From: Candidatus Fermentibacterota bacterium
GTDB lineage: Bacteria; Fermentibacterota; Fermentibacteria; Fermentibacterales; JCC-6
Direction: 5' to 3'
Assembly: GCA_030607835.1 (NCBI GenBank)
Contig: JAUWJE010000141.1
Coordinates: forward strand, 1 to 5,692
Length of the DNA: 5,692 bases
In this document: positions 1-4,507 of the stretch, one piece after another
Layout of the letters: each line of letters opens with the position of its first letter
How positions within the stretch are numbered: the first letter of the stretch is position 1
Made by a program: the position numbers and the translations under genes
Notes under the pieces: generated by a model
The model's database searches: none
Told to the model about the DNA's origin: nothing
What the model saw: only the letters and a program-made list of their open reading frames with translations

Positions 1-1
1 C

Positions 2-292
2 ATGTCAGATGGATGGATCAATTCCAACGGCACGGAAGAGTGGTTCGAGCTAACGCTAGATTCACCCTTCTGGTATAACGGAACTGACAACCTGATCATC
101 GACTTTGTATGGACTTGGGGTGAAGATGACATCTACGTATACGCGTGGGAATCCGGCTCACAAAGGACTCTGTTCGGGGGAGCTGCCAGCACCACACGTA
201 ATAGGGATACAGTGGTGCTGCATATGAGCCTTACGGGATCTCTCCAGCTGGAGTCGACGACCTTCGATCAGATCAAGGCTCTATCCAGATAG
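2..292 (+). CDS. C-terminal end of an exported beta-rich protein (5' partial)
   Basis: The frame is open to the left edge, so the ATG at base 2 is probably an internal Met and the gene starts outside the window. The visible 96 residues are rich in Trp, Tyr, Asn, Gly and Asp and contain no membrane segment. A stretch around residues 14-37 (WFELTLDSPFWYNGTDNLII) resembles the recurrent 'W..f.L..PF.Y.G..NLli' pattern of extracellular beta-sandwich domains in large secreted proteins of Bacteroidetes, Cloacimonetes and related phyla. That similarity is from memory, and the function is unknown. The protein ends in IKALSR with TAG, without a clear type IX sorting domain signature. A strong intrinsic terminator begins 11 bases after the stop, so this is the last gene of its transcript. 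That it is a real reading frame is fairly sure; its role is not. Confidence 0.7.
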   Translation: MSDGWINSNGTEEWFELTLDSPFWYNGTDNLIIDFVWTWGEDDIYVYAWESGSQRTLFGGAASTTRNRDTVVLHMSLTGSLQLESTTFDQIKALSR

Positions 293-303
293 AGAGCCCT
301 ATT

Positions 304-343
304 GATAGCCCCTGCGCTCCTGCTAAGAAGCACAGGGGCTATC
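304..343 (+). terminator. Intrinsic terminator after the exported-protein gene
   Basis: An 11-bp perfect inverted repeat, GATAGCCCCTG (304-314) and CAGGGGCTATC (333-343), encloses an 18-base loop. The right arm runs straight into TTTGT. The stem is GC-rich in its inner half and begins 11 bases after the TAG stop at 290-292. The T tract is short, so termination may be incomplete. There is no T tract on the minus-strand side, so it should act on plus-strand transcripts only. Confidence 0.75.
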
Positions 344-362
344 TTTGTACCTGTCCAGCAAG

Positions 363-451
363 CTATTTGAAGAAAAGACTGCAGAAGCACTTGCCGTCCT
401 TCTCAACCTGATAATCCCTTGTTGAAGGATGCCAGCACACCAAGCCCTACA
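363..451 (-). pseudogene. Remnant of a ferredoxin-thioredoxin reductase catalytic-subunit-like gene (C-terminus)
   Basis: Read on the minus strand from 437 down to the TAG at 363-365, the frame gives C-W-H-P-S-T-R-D-Y-Q-V-E-K-D-G-K-C-F-C-S and then LFFK before the stop. A CPC motif followed by an acidic helix and a final CxCxLF is the ending of ferredoxin-thioredoxin reductase catalytic chains, where these cysteines ligate the 4Fe-4S cluster and form the redox disulfide. Here only the last CFC is complete. The preceding CPC appears broken: upstream in the next frame the strand reads D-C-R-A-W-C and the frames meet at TGTGC (435-439), as if a frameshift hit the CxC motif. In the frame of the ending, a stop lies at 447-449. 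No N-terminal half is recognisable. The call rests on a short motif and is tentative. Confidence 0.45.
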
Positions 452-474
452 ATCTTCTTCCACGAGAAACAACC

Positions 475-663
475 TTGCTTTTAACGTCTCAATCAGCTTG
501 TTTGTGCTATAAACTAAGTAGGTTTCCATTTGGTACTATAGCTTTTCTGGTTCTGCGTTTTGTGTTCGGATTCGATTTCTTAGGAGATGCTCAAACTTTA
601 GCTACTGTTATATCTCTTGACTCAATCGCCCTTGTTCTCTTCCTGTTCTGGAGAAAAAAATAG
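475..663 (+). CDS. Doubtful small two-helix membrane ORF
   Basis: A 62-codon frame starts with TTG at 475 and ends at TAG 661-663; there is no ATG start and no clear Shine-Dalgarno sequence. The middle and end of the product are hydrophobic: one segment around GTIAFLVLRFVFGF, a polar GDAQ turn, and a second around ISLDSIALVLFLFW ending in the basic RKK, which is a believable helical hairpin. I recognise no family. It may be a real small membrane protein, or the surviving tail of a decayed transporter, given that its neighbours are remnants. Its last codons overlap the run of A that serves as the T tract of a minus-strand terminator, which argues somewhat against strong selection as coding sequence. 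Confidence 0.25.
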   Translation: MLLTSQSACLCYKLSRFPFGTIAFLVLRFVFGFDFLGDAQTLATVISLDSIALVLFLFWRKK

Positions 664-685
664 AGTCAAGTTATTATGACTTGAC
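654..685 (-). terminator. Intrinsic terminator for minus-strand transcripts
   Basis: GTCAAGT (665-671) and ACTTGAC (679-685) form a perfect 7-bp stem with a 7-base loop. On the minus strand the stem is followed by TCTA and then seven T (654-660). It lies about 77 bases past the stop of the TauE/SafE remnant (762), the place expected for the terminator of the old minus-strand genes. The stem is short and the T run is offset by four bases, so strength is uncertain. On the plus strand no T run follows. Confidence 0.55.
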
Positions 686-761
686 AGAAGCCTGTAAACA
701 CATGTAAACCATAATCGAAGTACCGTTGATATGTTGCTGTTAATAAACAGGGATATGGATA

Positions 762-932
762 TTAGAATATTACTTTGAGCAGAGTGAAAAGCCCAAGTAC
801 AACCGTTGCAACCCCTACTATCATTGTGAAGTTCTTGACTTTCAGTTTTTTCACTGTTCTTGTTGAAAAAGGAACAGATGTGACAGCGCCTGCAAGTAGT
901 GCTAGAAAGATCCTACCAATTGTGTGGTTTAG
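762..932 (-). pseudogene. C-terminal remnant of a TauE/SafE-family permease
   Basis: On the minus strand 56 sense codons are open from 932 to the TAA at 762-764. The product shows a helix (RIFLALLAGAVTSVPFS), a short basic loop (TRTVKKLKVKN) and a second helix (TMIVGVATVVLGLFTLL) ending in KVIF. This 'GA..svPfst.tvkklk...l...vG..t..lGl.tLlK' pattern is the usual last hairpin of TauE/SafE (sulfite exporter type) membrane proteins, which are normally about 250-300 residues. Everything before it is missing: the frame has a TAA at 933-935 and there is no start with a ribosome site. Its beginning overlaps the end of the NYN remnant in another frame, so a deletion probably fused the two. Recognition is from motif memory; I am fairly confident of the family. 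Confidence 0.6.
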
Positions 933-1180
933 TTATACTTGATCCATCAGCAAACAGATGTGGGTCATCAAATTGATGCTTTAAATAGTGCTTTGGTTTT
1001 ATATTGAAATAATAATCCACTGAATTCTTTACAATATTCAGAGAACGCCTGTAGGGCACGCCACGATTCTTACCGTATTTGGTCTTATTTCTTTCAACGC
1101 CGTATAAGCTGGGATAAGATCAGAATCTCCAGTGAGTAGTACAGATTGAAACAATCAATAAATATACCACATCTAATCAT
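913..1180 (-). pseudogene. Decayed NYN-domain (LabA/DUF88, PIN-like) ribonuclease gene
   Basis: Three minus-strand frames together spell a shrunken NYN protein. Frame one starts with ATG at 1180-1178: M-I-R-C-G-I-F-I-D-C-F-N-L-Y-Y, the first strand of NYN domains (usually 'GIFIDGFNLYYS'), with the conserved Asp. At about 1140 it jumps to a second frame reading LLTGDSDLIPAYTALKEI, the 'TGDSDf.P....lk' motif with its conserved acids. Near 1081-1085 the frame shifts again and reads KYGKNRGVPYRRSLNIVKNS, then VDYYFNIKPKHYLKHQFDDP, then LFADGSSITKPHNW and a TAG at 913-915, a typical C-terminal end for this family. The middle, roughly 100 residues judged from usual family size, is gone. NYN proteins are metal-dependent RNases, often near toxin or defence genes. 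With a deletion and a frameshift this copy cannot make an active enzyme. Confidence 0.75.
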
Positions 1181-1207
1181 CTGAGTAGAATAAAAGAAAG
1201 TCCCTCC

Positions 1208-1253
1208 AAGTGCAATAATACACTTAAAGGGGGGGCCAACGGTAAACCGTTGG
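1208..1253. repeat. Two hairpins flanking a G7 run
   Basis: First hairpin: AAGTG (1208-1212) and CACTT (1221-1225) around an 8-base AT-rich loop. Second: CCAACGGT (1236-1243) and ACCGTTGG (1246-1253), perfect over 8 bp with two bases between (7 bp with a TAAA tetraloop is more realistic). Seven G (1229-1235) sit between them. Neither is followed by a T run, so they are not ordinary terminators. They lie just upstream of the NYN remnant start on its strand, so they could be leader-RNA structure, a protein site, or the end of a small element. Confidence 0.45.
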
Positions 1254-1498
1254 GGATGTTTCTACGTTCAATACATGAATAGCGTTAACGTTAATGTCAA
1301 GCTCTGCAGGAGGTATTTTATAGAGTCTACGAATACATACATATATTCTTAAAATTGTTGACAGTCATTTTTCCTCACCAAGCACTTCGGCTGACAGCCA
1401 TAGGAGAACGGATCAGGAAAAGATATAATGACAGAGAGCAAGAGTGTAACTATTTCACAATAACCACACAGAGTCAAAGAATTTCATGAGCGCACAGG

Positions 1499-1527
1499 TT
1501 GCGTGCATCATTTGCATTTGATATACT
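1499..1527 (+). promoter_or_regulatory. Probable sigma70-type promoter of the Fic gene
   Basis: TTGCGT (1499-1504) and TATACT (1522-1527) are separated by exactly 17 bases. The -10 box matches the consensus at five of six positions and the -35 begins with TTG. Transcription would start near 1534, leaving a leader of about 50 bases before the ATG at 1585. The surroundings are AT-rich, so a chance match cannot be excluded. Confidence 0.5.
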
Positions 1528-1567
1528 TGTTTATCAGGACTTACGCGAATAGTGATTATATTTCATG

Positions 1568-1576
1568 AAAGGTGAT
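1568..1576 (+). promoter_or_regulatory. Ribosome binding site of the Fic gene
   Basis: AAAGGTGAT lies 8 bases before the ATG at 1585 and supports that start. It is embedded in a near repeat: TTCATGAAA occurs at 1562-1570 and again at 1582-1590, 20 bases apart, and each copy contains an ATG. The first ATG (1565) opens only a seven-codon frame that ends with TGA overlapping the true start, so 1585 is the better start. Confidence 0.55.
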
Positions 1577-1584
1577 GGATATTC

Positions 1585-1998
1585 ATGAAAACCAGCAACA
1601 AGGTGAGCTTTCCCGGACCTGTTAAAACTCTCATGAACAGGTGGCTTCCCGAGGAGGCTACTCCGGTTGGTTATGCAGCTCTTATTAAAACTTTCGATCT
1701 CAAAGTACCCGTTCCACGGACGCTCAGTGCGATCAGCAGCAGACACAGGAAGTACATACGTGACTACTGGCGAATTCTCACTCCTCGCCATATGCCTGAA
1801 CCCACACTCAGAGGACACCTGACTTTCGCTCTCAGGTACGAGGGACTGGATCTTGCTTTGCTGAAAAGACTTTTCCTGGAGACCGGTCCCGCACCTCTCC
1901 AGCAGATGGTCAGGGAAACCCCTTCGAGCAGCTATACCAGGCGACTGTGGTTTCTTTACGAATGGCTTTTGAACGATATGCTGGATCTTCACGATTAA
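1585..1998 (+). CDS. N-terminal piece of the interrupted Fic-family protein
   Basis: A 137-residue product with a good ribosome site and promoter upstream. It corresponds to the N-terminal accessory domain of long Fic proteins: the stretch around residues 39-58 (VPVPRTLSAISSRHRKYIRD), then W-R-I-L-T-P-R, then RGHLTFALRYEGLDLALLKR and RRLWFLYEWLL match the 'p.P..l.aIs.rhr.y....W.vltPr..p...l.gHLtFAlkyEG.dL.vLk.lF' pattern I recall from that family. It carries no catalytic residues. If the TAA is real, this is what the cell translates first: a helical, basic fragment with no known activity alone. What this domain does is not established; it may choose the target or hold the core inactive. Confidence 0.75.
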   Translation: MKTSNKVSFPGPVKTLMNRWLPEEATPVGYAALIKTFDLKVPVPRTLSAISSRHRKYIRDYWRILTPRHMPEPTLRGHLTFALRYEGLDLALLKRLFLETGPAPLQQMVRETPSSSYTRRLWFLYEWLLNDMLDLHD

Positions 1999-2025
1999 GA
2001 ATCGAAGGGTGGATCTTACGTTCCT

Positions 2026-3180
2026 GTGGTGAACCCGGCTTTCCAGTACGCTGTTTCCGGCCAGACCTCCAGAAGGCACCGTGTGCGGAACAACCTGCCA
2101 GGAACCCGCAAGTTCTGTCCACTGGTTTTCCGGACGGAACTGCTTGAGAGTTATTGCATAGCCGATCTGCCGGCAAAAGCCACGGAGGTGATCGGAGAAA
2201 TCCCCGACGATATTCTGACCAGAGCAGCTGCATTCCTGCTTCTGGACGATTCCAGAGCCAGCTTCGAGATAGAGGGGGAACGGGCACCACAGAGCCGCAT
2301 CCAGCGATGGGGTCAAGCTATCGGTGAATCCGGCAAGATGGCTCTAAGCCTGGAAGAGCTTCTTCGACTGCAGGAGATAGTAATAGGCGATTTTCGTTTC
2401 ATGAAGAAGGGTCTCAGGGAAGAAGGGGGTTTTGTAGGACAGCATGAACGTCACTCAGGAAAGCCACTGCCGAGTCACATTAGCGCCCCGCCTGAGTACC
2501 TTGATTCCCTTATGGACGGGTTGGTAATTTTCGATAGGGAGTATGCTCCGGAGCTGGACCCTGTGGTGGCCGCATCTGTGCTATCCTTCGGGTTCGTATA
2601 TATCCACCCGTTCGAGGATGGAAACGGTAGGATACATAGACTTCTGATGCATCATGAACTCACTCGCAGGGGTTTCAATCCTCCCGAGCTGCCCTTCCCG
2701 GTGTCCACAGCGATCCTGGAGAGGATTCAGGATTACCGTCGCACACTCGAAAGCTACTCTACTCGTCTGCTTCCGATGATAGAATGGGAACCCACTCTAA
2801 AAGGCAACGTGAAGGTTCTCAATGACACGGCTGACTTCTACCGTTATTTCGACGCCACAGAGCAGAGTGAGTATCTCTACAAGTGTGTGGAGCAGACCAT
2901 AGAAGCCATTCTGCCCAGGGAAGTGACTTTTCTTCAATACTACGACAGGTTCCAGAAGGGTATTGGCGAGATAGTGGAAATGCCCTCCAGCAAGATCGAT
3001 CTACTCTACAGATTCCTGCATCAGAACGGGGGAATACTATCCTCAAGGGCAAAAACCGATGAGTTCAGTGCTCTTACCGAAGAAGAGGCTGAAGAGATTG
3101 AGAGCCTCTATAAAAGCTGTATTCCCGGTCTCTTAGAAAATGCTGCACCCTCCACTAACGCCCCATCTGATAATCAATAA
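2026..3180 (+). CDS. Fic core piece: AMP-transferase domain, class II (downstream of the stop)
   Basis: Continues the Fic frame after the TAA, from the first possible start, GTG at 2026; no convincing ribosome site precedes it, so this start is arbitrary. Within 384 residues: RHRVRNNLPGTRKFCPLVFR (17-36), inhibitory motif S-F-E-I-E-G (79-84), which fits [ST]xxxE[GN] and puts the protein in class II with the inhibitory helix before the core; flap region G-G-F-V-G-Q-H (134-140); catalytic HPFEDGNGRIHR (194-205, bases 2605-2640), with the base His, the acidic residue and the phosphate-binding GNGR all present; then a helical C-terminal region (VLNDTADFYRYFDATEQSEY and RFLHQNGGILSSRA) typical of this subfamily, and a short polar tail. 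All residues needed for AMP transfer from ATP to a protein hydroxyl are visible. An internal ATG at 2338 would start after the inhibitory motif. Confidence 0.85.
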   Translation: MVNPAFQYAVSGQTSRRHRVRNNLPGTRKFCPLVFRTELLESYCIADLPAKATEVIGEIPDDILTRAAAFLLLDDSRASFEIEGERAPQSRIQRWGQAIGESGKMALSLEELLRLQEIVIGDFRFMKKGLREEGGFVGQHERHSGKPLPSHISAPPEYLDSLMDGLVIFDREYAPELDPVVAASVLSFGFVYIHPFEDGNGRIHRLLMHHELTRRGFNPPELPFPVSTAILERIQDYRRTLESYSTRLLPMIEWEPTLKGNVKVLNDTADFYRYFDATEQSEYLYKCVEQTIEAILPREVTFLQYYDRFQKGIGEIVEMPSSKIDLLYRFLHQNGGILSSRAKTDEFSALTEEEAEEIESLYKSCIPGLLENAAPSTNAPSDNQ

Positions 3181-3217
3181 GTTTCCTGAGTAGAATAGAA
3201 CTATCCCCTGCCTGCAA

Positions 3218-4342
3218 TCAATTCCTCTCTACAAGCTCAAGAATGTATACTCGCGTATAGTCAGCGGGATTATGATCCCATCCAAGTATCCCCGATTCAG
3301 ACACTTTGAAACCCCAGTATCTGGCTATTGCAGGAAGAGTAGTCTCAACACTGGTTATAAATGATCCATCACTCATGTCGTACAGGTCGAAAACAGGTGA
3401 TGCGGTTGTTCCCTTTCCTGATTTGACCCACAGCCTGTTTTCCCCGTCGAAACCAGCAACAGTTGCTGTGCTGCGTACGGAGTCCGGTACCCAGTTGGAG
3501 CTGAGCTCCGCTGATGTCGATTCACTGCCAGGCCCCGGAATTACCGCATAAGGACGTGCCGCGTCCAGTTCCTCCTGCGTTACATATGTAATCTCCCAGG
3601 GGATATCAACTGTGAAGCTGGTGTCGCCAGCAGAAGTGTATCCGACAAGAGAGTATTCGGTTTTCGATGAAAGTGCGCATACGAGCCGGCCCTCCGAAGT
3701 AGAGCAGAAGTTATAGCTGGCACGATCATCTGATGAGCTTGGGTAATAGTTCTCCTGGTATGTAAGATCCGGCACTACTTTATCCGACCAGAGGCAGAAT
3801 TCACTGCCGCGGAAGTACTCTTCGGCGTCCTCATCATAGTAATAGTTATATCTTCGTCCTGTGATAGAACCGTCAGGGCCGCATCTGATACGATCAGGGG
3901 CCATTGGCTGGAAACCTCTCAGTTCCCGCAAATAGCATAGATCTGAATCAAAGAAAACAACTTTCCCCTGTTGAATATCCGATACGGCAAGCCCTCCATC
4001 AGAAAGAAAAGTCATTGAATAGGGAGAGACAAACTCCCCCGGACCGCTCCCATCGCTGCCTGCGCTTCCCAGGAACTCGCCGTCACCGGAGTAAACAAGG
4101 ACCTTTCTCCGGAGGATATCCAGCAGGGCAATGCGTCCGTCGGTCAGATACGTAGCATCAATGATCATTCCGAACACATAATTGGAATCACCAATATCAA
4201 TGCCAATAGAGTCGACCTTGATCAAATCGTATTCAGGCTGACTGCCACTCTCTTCGACAAGGGTTGTATCTGTACCGGATTCACCACAGCTGCATAGCAG
4301 AGCAAGAGTAGAAAGAAATAGTATCGTAACCAGTATTCTCAT
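3218..4342 (-). CDS. 6-bladed beta-propeller lipoprotein
   Basis: A 374-residue exported protein from ATG at 4342-4340. An upstream in-frame ATG at 4390 exists but would put 16 hydrophilic residues before the signal peptide, so the later start is preferred; its ribosome site (TGGGA, 8-9 bases upstream) is weak. Residues 1-18 form a lipoprotein signal peptide: M-R-I-L, a hydrophobic core, and lipobox L-C-S-C with Cys19 as the lipidated residue. The mature part begins with a polar linker, then blade-like units: 'YVFGMIIDATYLTDGRIALLD' region (about 55-75), VYSGDGEFLG, and SDGSGPGEF (about 96-104), the hallmark loop of Bacteroidetes-type 6-bladed beta-propeller proteins. FLSDGGLAVSD and FDGENRLWV are further blade strands. 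Such proteins are surface or periplasmic with mostly unknown ligands. It ends 38 bases past the convergent Fic gene and starts 165 bases after hipA on the same strand. Confidence 0.8.
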   Translation of the reverse strand: MRILVTILFLSTLALLCSCGESGTDTTLVEESGSQPEYDLIKVDSIGIDIGDSNYVFGMIIDATYLTDGRIALLDILRRKVLVYSGDGEFLGSAGSDGSGPGEFVSPYSMTFLSDGGLAVSDIQQGKVVFFDSDLCYLRELRGFQPMAPDRIRCGPDGSITGRRYNYYYDEDAEEYFRGSEFCLWSDKVVPDLTYQENYYPSSSDDRASYNFCSTSEGRLVCALSSKTEYSLVGYTSAGDTSFTVDIPWEITYVTQEELDAARPYAVIPGPGSESTSAELSSNWVPDSVRSTATVAGFDGENRLWVKSGKGTTASPVFDLYDMSDGSFITSVETTLPAIARYWGFKVSESGILGWDHNPADYTRVYILELVERN

Positions 4343-4507
4343 TATTAAATCCCATTCGTAAAGACAATGATCACCGGCGCATTTGCACATCCGCTTCCTG
4401 TGGTCTATAAATCCTGATGAGCACCATTCCGATAATCCTTTTGACAGGTGCTGGCTCCTGCATAATGGCCTATTCTGGCTCGAAATACAGCAAGGACAAG
4501 GTACTTG
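4343..4507. other. Gap between hipA stop and lipoprotein start
   Basis: These 165 bases separate two genes on the minus strand. I see no hairpin with a T run after the hipA stop and only a very weak promoter candidate for the lipoprotein gene (TTTATA at 4411-4406 on the minus strand, with TTATCG 18 bases before it, each matching consensus at about half its positions). Whether the lipoprotein gene is transcribed with hipA or separately cannot be decided from the sequence. Confidence 0.35.

Larger units (their letters stand above)
1181..1584. other. AT-rich intergenic region between NYN remnant and Fic gene
   Basis: No recognisable gene lies here. It contains two hairpins (1208-1225 and 1236-1253), a perfect 10-bp palindrome TTAACGTTAA (1285-1294) next to a minus-strand TTGACA (1295-1300), an orphan Shine-Dalgarno-like AGGAGGT (1308-1314) with no start codon at a useful distance, and the promoter of the Fic gene. 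The TTGACA plus palindrome could be the old promoter and operator of the NYN gene, but no good -10 box follows at 16-18 bases. A 64-codon open plus frame (1295-1489) has no good start and matches nothing I know. Confidence 0.5.
1585..3180 (+). pseudogene. Fic-family protein AMP-transferase gene interrupted by one in-frame TAA
   Basis: Both halves lie in the same reading frame (1585 and 2026 differ by a multiple of three), and the only interruption is TAA at 1996-1998, codon 138 of 531. Reading through gives ...MLDLHD-stop-ESKGGSYVPVVNPAFQYAV..., which runs smoothly into the family's expected sequence on both sides. No frameshift is needed, and the length of about 530 residues fits the long Fic proteins with an N-terminal accessory domain. 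Fic enzymes transfer AMP from ATP to a hydroxyl of a target protein. The site keeps both the catalytic motif and the inhibitory helix motif, so the lesion looks very recent, or the stop is read through, or it is a sequencing error. The window's other genes stop with TAG, TGA and TAG, and this gene itself ends in TAA, so reassignment of TAA is unlikely. Confidence 0.8.

Noticed and set aside
323..529. 68-codon minus-strand frame as a gene
   Set aside because: It runs into the plus-strand terminator region, and the only protein-like similarity in this stretch (the CFCSLFFK ending) is in a different minus frame; treated as part of a remnant.
1358..1363. TTGACA as a plus-strand -35 box
   Set aside because: No acceptable -10 box lies 15-19 bases downstream; the pair at 1499-1527 is better placed for the Fic gene.
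1295..1489. 64-codon plus frame containing IGERIRKRYNDREQE
   Set aside because: It has no start codon near the AGGAGGT at 1308-1314, only TTG codons further in, and matches no family I know.
1996..1998. TAA as a reassigned sense codon
   Set aside because: The Fic gene itself ends with TAA at 3178-3180, and no other gene in the window contains an internal TAA in its frame.
1534..2316. 260-codon open frame on the minus strand
   Set aside because: It lies opposite the Fic gene, whose plus-strand product matches a known family across both pieces; the minus product shows no recognisable domain. Another minus frame at 1910-2290 is rejected for the same reason.
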